7,590 bases of DNA from WACF01 sp040880205 (GTDB lineage Bacteria > Pseudomonadota > Gammaproteobacteria > Pseudomonadales > Cellvibrionaceae), in assembly GCA_040880205.1 (NCBI GenBank), contig JBBDIU010000019.1, forward strand, positions 1-7,590, in the 5' to 3' direction. The stretch's first letter is position 1; the number at the start of each line of letters is the position of its first letter. Below the pieces are notes generated by a model. It was not told where the DNA came from, searched no databases, and was given only the letters and a program-made list of their open reading frames with translations. Below, one piece after another: positions 1-5,993 of the stretch. Made by a program: the position numbers and the translations under genes.

Positions 1-20
1 CGCGCCCGCGCGGTGCGGCG

Positions 21-1643
21 TTAGTTCGTGCGGGTAATATCCACGATGAGTTTTAGTTTTTGTCCGGGATGGATGTAGTCTTGCATTTCAAGGGAATTCC
101 AGGCGGCGATGTCTCTTACCGAGAGATTAAACCGGTCGGCGATGCGCGCTAGGGAGTCGCCGCGTCGAACCTGGTAGGCCAGCTCGCGGATCAATCGTCC
201 ATCGCGAGATGAACTGGCGGTGGTGGTGTTGTCCGTGGTCCAGATTACCAGGGATTGGCCGACGCGCAGTGGATCCTTCGGCGCCATGCCGTTCCACTTG
301 GCCAGCTCTTCGACCGACACGCCAAAATTGCGAGAGATCTTCCAAAAACTGTCGCCGCCCTGAACACTATAAGAAACCTTTCGACTTCCTTCGCCACCGC
401 GTGTTTGATTCTGAGTGCGCGCAAGTCGTTGTTGGGCGCTGAGTCCGTAAAAATCAGCCGCATTGGCAGCGGCGGGGATCAACAGGCTATCCCCGACGCG
501 AATCAAATGGCCGCGAATCTGATTCACATCACGCAATGTATCAACCGTGGTATTGAAGCGTCGAGCAATCACCGCCAGCGAATCGCCTCGTTGTACCTGA
601 TAAGTTTCCCACGCCAGTCGTTCTTCCAAAGGGTATTGTTTCAGGTTTTCCACGAAAGTCACCGAGCGGGTTGTCGGGATCAGCAAGCGGTGAGGTCCAC
701 TGGGATCCGTCGCCCAGCGATTGAAACCCGGATTCAATAGATAAAGATCATCAATATCCATTTCCGCCATTTCCGCCGCCTTGGCCAGATCGATTTGTGA
801 TTCGATATCGATCACGTCGTAGAATGGCTCGTCTGGAATGGGCGTTAGCGCAACCTTGTACGTTTCCGGTTCTACCACGATCTGTGCCAGCGCCAATAAT
901 TGAGGGACATAGGCGCGGGTTTCTCGAGGTAGTCGTAACGACCAGAAGTCGGTCGGCTTACCCGCGTTGTGGTTGCGACGAATGGCTCGGCGCAAGTTAC
1001 CCTGGCCGGTATTGTAGGCGGCCAAAGCCAGCAGCCAGTCGCCATCGAAATAGCCGTGAAGCGTGCTCAGATAATCCAGCGCCGCGTCGGTGGATGCTTC
1101 GATGTCCCGGCGCCCGTCGTACCACCAATTCTGTTTCAAGCCGTAGTGCAGACCGGTTCCGGGAATAAACTGCCACATGCCGGAGGCGCGCCCGTGGGAG
1201 TATGCAAAGGGATCAAACGCACTTTCCACGATGGGCAGCAAGGCCAGTTCAAGGGGCATGCCCCGCGCTTCGAGTTTTTCCACGATGGCATAGAGGTAGC
1301 GGCCTGCGCGTTCGGACACCCGGCTCATATAAGTGGGATTGCGCGCATACCAATCGCGGTAGGTGTCGATGCGTGAGTTGTCGGCGTACGCTAATTGGAA
1401 GCCAGTCCGCAGGCGATGCCATACGTCGCCATAGTTGGGAGAAGGGTAGGCGGCATAGACTTCCGGCTCTACAAAACAATTGGGGTCGTAGTTCGCTTCC
1501 GCCAGCGAAGTGAGTTCGGGTTGGGGTGCCAGCAATGGATCGATGTCGGGCGCTGGAGAACGGTCGGAAATCAGAGGGTTGAATTGACTGCAGCCATGGA
1601 GCGGCAGGGTTAGGATCAAAAAAACAACTGTAATTCTCAGCAT
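21..1643 (-). CDS. mltD: Membrane-bound lytic murein transglycosylase D (MltD), lipoprotein with three LysM domains
   Basis: Predicted to cleave the MurNAc-GlcNAc bond of peptidoglycan with formation of 1,6-anhydroMurNAc, at the inner face of the outer membrane. The 540-residue protein opens with a lipoprotein signal (MLRITVVFLILTLPLHGC), lipobox LHGC with Cys18 and Ser at +2, which favours outer-membrane sorting. The SLT catalytic domain spans about residues 130-230, with catalytic Glu140 in PIVESAF, then GMWQFIPGT and AAYNTGQGN. Three LysM peptidoglycan-binding domains follow at about 348-390, 425-467 and 489-533, each starting near a (R/G)GDS motif. E. coli MltD is shorter and has two LysM domains. 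I chose the ATG at 1643 because it directly precedes the signal peptide; an in-frame TTG at 1694 would add 17 residues that spoil it. No strong Shine-Dalgarno sequence is seen. It is codirectional with gloB but separated by about 390 bp, with its own likely promoter. Confidence 0.96.
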   Translation of the reverse strand: MLRITVVFLILTLPLHGCSQFNPLISDRSPAPDIDPLLAPQPELTSLAEANYDPNCFVEPEVYAAYPSPNYGDVWHRLRTGFQLAYADNSRIDTYRDWYARNPTYMSRVSERAGRYLYAIVEKLEARGMPLELALLPIVESAFDPFAYSHGRASGMWQFIPGTGLHYGLKQNWWYDGRRDIEASTDAALDYLSTLHGYFDGDWLLALAAYNTGQGNLRRAIRRNHNAGKPTDFWSLRLPRETRAYVPQLLALAQIVVEPETYKVALTPIPDEPFYDVIDIESQIDLAKAAEMAEMDIDDLYLLNPGFNRWATDPSGPHRLLIPTTRSVTFVENLKQYPLEERLAWETYQVQRGDSLAVIARRFNTTVDTLRDVNQIRGHLIRVGDSLLIPAAANAADFYGLSAQQRLARTQNQTRGGEGSRKVSYSVQGGDSFWKISRNFGVSVEELAKWNGMAPKDPLRVGQSLVIWTTDNTTTASSSRDGRLIRELAYQVRRGDSLARIADRFNLSVRDIAAWNSLEMQDYIHPGQKLKLIVDITRTN

Positions 1644-1690
1644 AATTAGCGGGTCGCTATTCCATAGGTCACGGGTTAAAGACACGGGAC

Positions 1691-1739
1691 GCAAGGCACA
1701 ATGTTCAAGGCTCCGAGCGCGAGGCCCAAGGCCCCAAGC
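1691..1739. repeat. Heptad tandem repeat, consensus GCAAGGC (7 degenerate units)
   Basis: Seven consecutive 7-bp units in perfect phase: gcaaggc, acaatgt, tcaaggc, tccgagc, gcgaggc, ccaaggc, cccaagc. On the other strand the consensus is GCCTTGN. The units are degenerate, but the 7-bp spacing holds with no insertions. The array lies 48 bp upstream of the mltD ATG, inside the probable mltD 5' untranslated leader. The unit sequence is unrelated to the heptads elsewhere in this window, but the unit length is the same. Confidence 0.7.
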
Positions 1740-1773
1740 CGGTTACCGGCCATTGGCAAAAAACTTCCAGATT

Positions 1774-1791
1774 GTAGGAGTGCGCCCCTAC
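1774..1791. repeat. Short REP-like inverted repeat (GTAGG...CCTAC)
   Basis: An 18-nt inverted repeat, GTAGG at 1774-1778 and CCTAC at 1787-1791 around an 8-nt GC-rich centre, preceded by TT. The TTGTAGGAG opening resembles extragenic palindromes common in pseudomonads and related bacteria. A separate 11-nt perfect palindrome, CCGGT-T-ACCGG, lies nearby at 1739-1749. With one copy in the window, membership of a genomic REP family is inferred, not shown. Confidence 0.4.
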
Positions 1792-1819
1792 CGGGTCAAC
1801 TCGTTATGCCACTGAATGA

Positions 1820-1847
1820 ATTATAGACAAATCTCACTTTTTGTCCG
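1820..1847 (-). promoter_or_regulatory. Candidate sigma70 promoter for mltD
   Basis: On the minus strand a perfect -10 TATAAT (1825-1820) is preceded by CGGACA (1847-1842), a 4/6 match to TTGACA, with a 16-bp spacer. Transcription would start near 1813 and give mltD a leader of about 170 nt carrying the REP-like hairpin and the GCAAGGC heptads. A perfect -10 by chance is possible in this AT-richer stretch. Confidence 0.5.
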
Positions 1848-2036
1848 GCCAGTGGCGGGCTAAAACTATTTACTTTCTGTGGGCCCATTTGGAAGGCTAG
1901 GCCCCCGACCAGACTGGCGTCTGGCCAAACCGACTGACCGGAAGCCAAAGCAAGGAATGCACCAGCTTCAGCGAGTCCTCGGTGCGGGACGACGCGACCT
2001 GATACTGTCTGTACGATATCTGGGCGTTTCGGCGTG
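1848..2036. other. Intergenic stretch between mltD promoter and gloB 3' end
   Basis: No supportable gene. It contains a perfect 6-bp stem with 4-nt loop (CCAGAC-TGGC-GTCTGG, 1909-1924) about 113 bp downstream of the gloB stop. There is no T-run after it on the minus strand, so it is not a convincing intrinsic terminator. The minus strand stays open here in a frame different from gloB, but the translation shows no recognised motif. Confidence 0.5.
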
Positions 2037-2828
2037 TTAAAAATTATCTTTCCATTCCCTAACCGCCGCCAGGACTTGCTGTGGTGAGTCGAGCAGTCTG
2101 CCGCAGTGGCTCTCGGCAGCTGTTTTGACCGATTTTTGATCACATCGCAGGAAGGGATTGGTAGATTTTTCCAAGGCGATTGTGGAAGGTACAGTGGGTT
2201 CTTGCTGCTGGCGCTTGGATTGTTCGGTCGCTATTCGTTCCTGTAAAGCATGGTTGTCACCGTCCACGGCTTCGGCAAAGGCGAGATTGGCCAGGGTATA
2301 TTCGTGGGCGCAATAGACCTGCGTGGGGTCGGGCAGGCGGCTCAATTTACCCAGGGACTGATACATTTGTTCGGGCGTTCCTTCAAACAGGCGGCCGCAA
2401 CCGCCCGCGAATAGGGTGTCACCACAAAATAACACCGGGTCCGCGCCTTGGGCGCAGAAATAGGCGATATGATCGAGAGTGTGGCCCGGCACCGTTAGGA
2501 TTTGGAAGCTAAGTTGGTTGTCCAGGGTAATCGAAGCGCCGTCTTTCAAGGGATGGGTGACCTGAGGCACGCTGCCGCCGGCCGGGCCATACACGGGTAC
2601 TTTGCCACTGGCGAGTAGTGGGTCAATGCCACCGGTGTGATCCGGATGGTGGTGGGTGATCAAAATGCCCGCCAGGGTCAGATTGTGCCGGGCCAGCGCC
2701 GCGACAATCGGCCTGGCATCGCCTGGGTCCACCACATAGGCGCGGGAATCGCAGTCAAGGTGGAACAACCATAGGTAATTGTCTCGAAAAGCCGGTACCG
2801 GGATAACATTGATCGAGGCGCTGGTCAT
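2037..2828 (-). CDS. gloB: Hydroxyacylglutathione hydrolase (glyoxalase II)
   Basis: Hydrolyses S-D-lactoylglutathione to D-lactate and glutathione, the second step of the glyoxalase route for methylglyoxal removal; cytoplasmic. The 263-residue protein is a metallo-beta-lactamase-fold hydrolase. The binuclear metal site is complete: THHHPDH at 58-64 (ligands His59, His61, Asp63, His64), His116 in VPGHTLDH, Asp137 in FCGDTLFAGGCGR and His175 in YCAHEYTLANL. The C-terminal substrate-binding domain has the family motif STNPFLR at about 222-228. Length is normal for the family (about 250-260). The ATG at 2828 is preferred over an in-frame upstream ATG at 2870 because AAAGGA lies 7 nt before it and the protein then starts at the conserved PVPAFRDNYLW region. 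The longer form would also read through one arm of the adjacent palindrome. Neighbour order (mltD, gloB, yafS-type) supports orthology. Confidence 0.97.
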   Translation of the reverse strand: MTSASINVIPVPAFRDNYLWLFHLDCDSRAYVVDPGDARPIVAALARHNLTLAGILITHHHPDHTGGIDPLLASGKVPVYGPAGGSVPQVTHPLKDGASITLDNQLSFQILTVPGHTLDHIAYFCAQGADPVLFCGDTLFAGGCGRLFEGTPEQMYQSLGKLSRLPDPTQVYCAHEYTLANLAFAEAVDGDNHALQERIATEQSKRQQQEPTVPSTIALEKSTNPFLRCDQKSVKTAAESHCGRLLDSPQQVLAAVREWKDNF

Positions 2829-2835
2829 ATCGCCG

Positions 2836-2841
2836 TCCTTT
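2836..2841 (-). promoter_or_regulatory. Ribosome binding site of gloB
   Basis: AAAGGA on the minus strand, 7 nt upstream of the ATG at 2828. It decides between this start and the in-frame ATG 14 codons upstream. Confidence 0.7.
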
Positions 2842-2854
2842 ACTGTTTCGGTCA

Positions 2855-2910
2855 CTAGTGTCCTTAACACAGGCTCTGAAATGGGGTGAACTTGTGTTAA
2901 GGGGCACTAG
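2855..2910. repeat. 56-bp imperfect palindrome between divergent gloB and methyltransferase gene
   Basis: Left arm CTAGTG-T-CCTTAACACA (2855-2871) pairs with right arm TGTGTTAAGG-GG-CACTAG (2893-2910): 16 base pairs interrupted only by an unequal internal bulge, with a 21-nt loop. Both outer edges are CTAG. It lies in the gloB leader, 27 bp upstream of its ATG. It could be a cruciform or regulatory hairpin in the gloB mRNA, or a tiny MITE or solo insertion-sequence relic; the sequence alone does not decide. Confidence 0.7.
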
Positions 2911-2973
2911 CGCTTCATCCTCGTTTCGTCGGGTCGCTAATTAGGGCTGACAGTGGCTATTGTCCCGCGCCTA

Positions 2974-3002
2974 TTGTTGATCGCCGGGGGAATCATGATA
3001 AT
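2974..3002 (+). promoter_or_regulatory. Candidate promoter for the methyltransferase gene
   Basis: TTGTTG (2974-2979), 17-bp spacer, then GATAAT (2997-3002, 5/6 to TATAAT). The predicted transcription start is near 3009, only a few bases before the GTG at 3012. Either translation from the GTG is nearly leaderless, or the true start is a later codon. The -35 is weak (3/6). Confidence 0.35.
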
Positions 3003-3011
3003 AGTGTCATT

Positions 3012-3884
3012 GTGCCACATCCAGACAGGATGCTTGCTTTGATCAGGGAAAGCCTGCGAAAGATCCGTGATTATTCTCGACGCCGCTTTGGCGTAAAGCC
3101 GCTGGCCGATTCCGTGACAATGCTCGAGAACTGGTGGGAAGGGCCCGTGGGACGGGCTTTGCTGGCCGAGGAGCAACCGCTGATCGATCAGGCTTTGCAC
3201 GACATTTACGGTTTCCACCTCATGCAACTGGCAGTTAGCCGCAAACTTGACCTGACCCGGGCCAGTACCATTAATCATCGCTTCGCCCTATCGGCCGCCG
3301 CCACTTCGCCGCGGGAAGAGATGGCTGCCCTGTATACCGGCCAGGCGGACCTGGAGCGCATTCCTCTCGAGGCGGAAACAATCGATCTGGCTGTGCTGCA
3401 CCATGTTCTCGAATTCAGTCAACATCCTCACCAGTTGCTCCGGGAAACTGCTCGGGTCATCATTCCGCGCGGCTATGTCCTGGTGGTTGGCTTCAATCCG
3501 GTCAGCTGGTTCGGATTGTTCAAGCACTGTGGCCGCCTGTTCACTCGCAAGGCGCACTGGCGTCACCATTCGTTGCGCTTGGGACGTGTGGTGGACTGGT
3601 TGCGGCTGTTGGATTTTGAGCCGGTGAGCATTCAACACGGCTTCTATCGCTGGCCTGTCGCGCAACTCAAGTTACTGGAAAAAACCCGCTGGATGGAGCG
3701 CATGGCGGTGGGGACCCGGCTGCCGATCGGAGGCTTCTATTTTATTCTGGCGCGCAAGGACGTGGTGTGCATGACGCCGATCAAACCCGGTTGGAAGGCA
3801 TTCAATCCCATCGAAGGTCTGGTGGGTGCACAACCCAGTTCTCGAGTCATGCAGCCAACTCAAAGGCGGGATCGGCTACACTAA
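3012..3884 (+). CDS. YafS-type SAM-dependent methyltransferase-like protein (DUF-like, substrate unknown)
   Basis: Class I methyltransferase-like protein of 290 residues. Late motifs are recognisable: IPLEAETIDLAVLHHVLEFS (about 117-136, motif II/IV type), HPHQLLRETARVI and YVLVVGFNPVSWFGL (about 155-169). The YGFHL motif (about 66-70) and the gloB-adjacent location match E. coli YafS as I remember it. The glycine-rich SAM-binding motif I (GxGxG type) is absent where expected; the equivalent region reads QLAVSRKLDLTRAS. This also appears true of YafS. The substrate is unknown. The start is uncertain: GTG 3012 is the most upstream, with ATG alternatives at 3030 and 3120. None has a well-placed Shine-Dalgarno. 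ATG 3120 gives 254 residues, closer to the family's usual length (about 240), and removes a basic N-terminal extension. The gene is divergent from gloB and codirectional with rnhA. Confidence 0.88.
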   Translation: MPHPDRMLALIRESLRKIRDYSRRRFGVKPLADSVTMLENWWEGPVGRALLAEEQPLIDQALHDIYGFHLMQLAVSRKLDLTRASTINHRFALSAAATSPREEMAALYTGQADLERIPLEAETIDLAVLHHVLEFSQHPHQLLRETARVIIPRGYVLVVGFNPVSWFGLFKHCGRLFTRKAHWRHHSLRLGRVVDWLRLLDFEPVSIQHGFYRWPVAQLKLLEKTRWMERMAVGTRLPIGGFYFILARKDVVCMTPIKPGWKAFNPIEGLVGAQPSSRVMQPTQRRDRLH

Positions 3885-3999
3885 CGGCTCCTGCCAATAA
3901 GACGACAATGCAGCCCAAAAAATCCAAATTCGGTTGTCCTGCCCATTAGTCGATAGACCCAGTGGCAAATGGAAAGCTGGCACAATCATCACTTAAATC

Positions 4000-4003
4000 A
4001 GGA
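4000..4003 (+). promoter_or_regulatory. Ribosome binding site of rnhA (supports a TTG start)
   Basis: AGGA, 8 nt upstream of the TTG at 4012. There is no ATG or GTG near the conserved N-terminus, so this site supports TTG as the real start codon. Confidence 0.7.
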
Positions 4004-4011
4004 TAGTCACA

Positions 4012-4443
4012 TTGAAAAAAATAGAAATTTTCACCGACGGCGCCTGCCGCGGTAACCCCGGCCCGGGCGGGTGGGGCGCTTTGCTGCGTTATGCTGGCAC
4101 GGAGAAGGAATTGTACGGCGGCGAAGCGGCCACCACCAACAACCGCATGGAAATGTTGGCGGCGATCAAAGCCCTCGCCAGTCTGAAGGAGCCTTGCGAA
4201 GTGGTGTTGACCACCGACTCGGAATATTTGCGCAAGGGCATCACGCAGTGGCTGGCCAACTGGAAGCGCAACGGTTGGCGTACCAGTGCCAAGAAGCCAG
4301 TGAAAAACGAAGACCTGTGGAAGGCCCTGGACGCGGAGGCGCAACGTCACCAAATGGAATGGCGCTGGGTCAAGGGGCACGGTGGTCACAGGGAAAATGA
4401 AATCGCCGATCTACTGGCTAATCGCGGGATTGATGAGATGTGA
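4012..4443 (+). CDS. rnhA: Ribonuclease HI
   Basis: Degrades the RNA strand of RNA-DNA hybrids (R-loops, primer remnants) with Mg2+; cytoplasmic. The 143-residue protein has the full DEDD catalytic set: Asp9 in IEIFTDGACRGNPGPGG, Glu47 in NNRMEML, Asp69 in LTTDSEYLRKG and Asp133 in ENEIADLLA, plus the flexible-loop His123 in VKGHGGH. The basic-protrusion region (GITQWLANWKRNGW) is also present. It is slightly shorter than the E. coli enzyme (155) at the C-terminus. The start is TTG, giving MKKIEIFTDG, backed by AGGA 8 nt upstream; a TTG start may hold expression low. It lies 127 bp after the methyltransferase gene, and a heptad array begins 1 nt after its stop codon. rnhA-dnaQ adjacency is conserved, but here both point the same way. 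Confidence 0.98.
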   Translation: MKKIEIFTDGACRGNPGPGGWGALLRYAGTEKELYGGEAATTNNRMEMLAAIKALASLKEPCEVVLTTDSEYLRKGITQWLANWKRNGWRTSAKKPVKNEDLWKALDAEAQRHQMEWRWVKGHGGHRENEIADLLANRGIDEM

Positions 4444-4560
4444 GGGACAGGGAACAGGGAACAGGGAACAATGAACAATGAACAATGAAATGTGAAATGT
4501 GAAATGTGAAATGTGAAAGGTGAATGGTGAATGGTGAATGGTGAATGGTGGGAAGTGGAA
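4444..4560. repeat. Heptad tandem array GGGAACA > ATGAACA > GTGAAAT > GTGAATG
   Basis: Begins directly after the rnhA stop codon. After a 6-nt partial unit (gggaca) there are 15 exact 7-bp units in phase from 4450 to 4554: gggaaca x3, atgaaca x2, atgaaat, gtgaaat x3, gtgaaag, gtgaatg x4 and gtgggaa, then a partial gtggaa. The consensus is RTGAANN, with neighbouring units drifting by one or two bases so that the array morphs from one end to the other. It resembles heptanucleotide short tandem repeats known from cyanobacteria and some gammaproteobacteria. A second array at 7469-7545 has the same unit order. Confidence 0.92.
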
Positions 4561-4611
4561 CGCTGACATGCAGATTGGGAAAGTTCAAAACCTTTTACTT
4601 TTTTGCTCTTA

Positions 4612-4660
4612 GACTAGCGATTAGAGACTAGCGACTAGAGACTGAAAATTAGAGACTTTA
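4612..4660. repeat. Heptad tandem array, consensus GACTAGM, abutting the dnaQ start
   Basis: Seven phased 7-bp units: gactagc, gattaga, gactagc, gactaga, gactgaa, aattaga, gacttta. The last ends 4 nt before the dnaQ ATG (4665), so the array forms the dnaQ translation-initiation region. The unit differs from those of the array 50 bp upstream. The 51 bp between the two arrays (4561-4611) are AT-rich with no clear promoter. Confidence 0.8.
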
Positions 4661-4664
4661 TTTC

Positions 4665-5429
4665 ATGCGGCAAATAGTGTTGGATACGGAAACAACCGGT
4701 CTTGAGCCTAGCCAGGGCCATCGCATTATTGAAATTGGTTGTGTCGAAATTGTCGACCGCAAGTTGACTGGTAATCACTATCATCAATACCTTCGCCCTG
4801 ATCGGGAAATTGATGAAGGGGCGATTGAAGTGCACGGCATCACTAACGAATTTCTCGCTGATAAACCCACCTTCGATCAGGTGGTGGATGACTTTCTGGC
4901 TTTTGTCAGTGGAGCGGAGTTGGTAATCCACAATGCGCCCTTTGATGTGGGCTTCATCGATTGCGAACTGGGACTACTCAAGCCCGCGCGCGGTTTGATT
5001 ACTGACGTGTGCCAAATATTGGACACTCTGGCGATGGCGCGGCAAAAACACCCGGGACAGAAAAATAGCCTGGATGCCCTGTGCAAGCGCTACGCGGTGG
5101 ATAATTCACAGCGGGACTTGCACGGCGCATTGCTGGATGCGGAAATCCTGGCCGATGTTTATCTGCTTATGACCGGCGGCCAGACCGCCCTGAGTTTGGG
5201 TACCACGACAGTGGGATCGACCGTGAGTGGCAACACAATTCGTCGGCTGGGCAGCACGCGGCCATCACTGCCGGTAATAAAGGCGTCGGAAGGGGAACTG
5301 GCGGCCCATCGCGATAAACTTGCTGCCATCGAAGCCACCGCGGGAAGTCCCAGTTTGTGGCGGCAGCTTGAAGATAGACCGCTCACTGTCGCCAAAGACC
5401 TGAAGGAAGTACCGGAAGCGGTGGAGTAA
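4665..5429 (+). CDS. dnaQ: DNA polymerase III epsilon subunit, 3'-5' proofreading exonuclease
   Basis: Proofreading subunit of the replicative polymerase core, bound to the alpha (DnaE) and theta-type subunits and to the sliding clamp. The 254-residue protein has the DnaQ-family exonuclease motifs: Exo I Asp7 and Glu9 in VLDTETTGL, Exo II Asp94 in VIHNAPFDVGFID, and Exo III-epsilon His153 and Asp158 in HGALLDAE, ending LADVYLLMTGGQ. QTALSL (173-178) lies where E. coli epsilon has its clamp-binding motif (QTSMAF). The C-terminal tail (about 180-254) should carry the flexible linker and the alpha-binding segment. Length is close to E. coli (243). The ATG at 4665 puts Asp7 where expected. The upstream bases are heptad repeat, without a good Shine-Dalgarno sequence (best candidate AGAG at 4651-4654). 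The gene is convergent with the next, with 5 bp between stop codons. Confidence 0.98.
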   Translation: MRQIVLDTETTGLEPSQGHRIIEIGCVEIVDRKLTGNHYHQYLRPDREIDEGAIEVHGITNEFLADKPTFDQVVDDFLAFVSGAELVIHNAPFDVGFIDCELGLLKPARGLITDVCQILDTLAMARQKHPGQKNSLDALCKRYAVDNSQRDLHGALLDAEILADVYLLMTGGQTALSLGTTTVGSTVSGNTIRRLGSTRPSLPVIKASEGELAAHRDKLAAIEATAGSPSLWRQLEDRPLTVAKDLKEVPEAVE

Positions 5430-5440
5430 GCGAATTACTC
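5424..5440. other. Palindrome formed by the facing stop codons of two convergent genes
   Basis: GAGTAA (5424-5429), spacer GCGAA, TTACTC (5435-5440): a perfect 6-bp inverted repeat. Each arm is the final Glu codon plus TAA stop of one gene, dnaQ on plus and the small exported protein on minus. The stem is short and AT-containing, and only a weak TTTT (5448-5451) follows on the plus strand. It is therefore a poor terminator, and the two transcripts probably overlap. Confidence 0.6.
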
Positions 5441-5788
5441 GTCCGAATTTTCCGTGCTGGCAAGAGGTTGTGCCGTACCTCGCAGCACCGTGTGCAGCAC
5501 ATCGTCGTATTCGAAATACACAATGAAGTCGGGGTAGATCCAACTGGAAATCGGTGGATCGCCCACCGCGTCCTGCCAGTCAATAGGCCTGCCAAACAAA
5601 TTCTCCACCTGGGATTGCTTCATGCCCGGCGTGGGACGCTCAATATTGCGTTTTTGCTGTGCTTGCTGGCCCACGGGCACTTCAATGGTTTGCGCATGGC
5701 CAAGCGCGGGCAGGCACAGGGCGCTGGCGAGGAGCGGTGCAGCGATCAGGCTCGCGCGCACCCCTAAGTTTAAGTGCTTGTTAATCAT
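5435..5788 (-). CDS. Small exported protein with BamE/SmpA-like repeat, function unknown
   Basis: A 117-residue protein with a Sec-type signal peptide: basic start (MINKHLNLGVR), hydrophobic core at about 12-29, and likely cleavage after Ala32 (LGHA/QT). It has no lipobox, so the mature protein of about 85 residues should be soluble in the periplasm. The body reads RPTPGMKQSQVENLFGRP, then DPPISSWIYPDFIVYFEYD and DVLHTVL. The PGM-x-QV-x-FG-P turn followed by W-Y-x-F-x-VYFE strands resembles the BamE/SmpA/OmlA fold, which often binds protein partners in the envelope. I recall similar uncharacterised proteins in pseudomonads and relatives but know no function. The ATG at 5788 is supported by GAGG (5797-5794) 5 nt upstream. 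A CRP-like site lies about 77 bp upstream. Confidence 0.85.
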   Translation of the reverse strand: MINKHLNLGVRASLIAAPLLASALCLPALGHAQTIEVPVGQQAQQKRNIERPTPGMKQSQVENLFGRPIDWQDAVGDPPISSWIYPDFIVYFEYDDVLHTVLRGTAQPLASTENSDE

Positions 5789-5993
5789 ATCTGCCTCATG
5801 AGTTGTGCCCTACAGGCTAATAATTGCTTATCTGGCGCCCTTATGCGCTGAATTTTGGCGGTCGTGTGACTCAGATCACCCTTGGGGCCCCCTGCTGGGA
5901 AGAGTAGCACGCCAGTGAAGCGAGGCCAAAGCATCCAGGTGATCGGTTTGAATAGGCGCAGATCCCGGGTTCAGGCATGACGGCCAGGGTTGT
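5789..5993. other. Non-coding upstream region of the small exported gene
   Basis: No gene is seen. The first part carries the leader and presumed promoter of the minus-strand gene; AATTAT at 5825-5820 is a possible -10, without a good -35. A CRP-like site follows at 5865-5880, and an 8-bp GGGGCCCC palindrome lies at 5884-5891. From 5892 to 5993 I see no assignable signal. Confidence 0.5.
5865..5880. promoter_or_regulatory. CRP/Vfr-type binding site candidate
   Basis: TGTGA-CTCAGA-TCACC matches 9 of the 10 conserved positions of the CRP consensus TGTGA-N6-TCACA. Its centre (5872.5) would fall near -60 from a start at about 5813, if AATTAT at 5825-5820 is the -10 of the minus-strand gene. That is the usual class I activation distance. 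The promoter itself is weakly supported, so the regulatory role is inferred. Confidence 0.4.

Noticed and set aside
255..1376. Plus-strand ORFs opposite mltD
   Set aside because: Antisense readings of a strongly supported gene; translations are rich in Arg, Ser and Cys with no domain.
1909..1924. Intrinsic terminator of gloB
   Set aside because: Good 6-bp stem but no U-run after it on the minus strand and over 110 nt from the stop codon.
1796..2143. Minus-strand ORF of 115 codons running from the gloB tail into the intergenic region
   Set aside because: Its first part is an out-of-frame reading of gloB and the rest has no recognised motif, start signal or typical composition; it also runs through the candidate mltD promoter.
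4444..4560. CRISPR array
   Set aside because: Units are 7 bp, adjacent and without spacers; no cas genes.
5960..5990. tRNA-like GGTTCA segment
   Set aside because: Only a short T-loop-like string; no acceptor, D or anticodon stems can be drawn around it.
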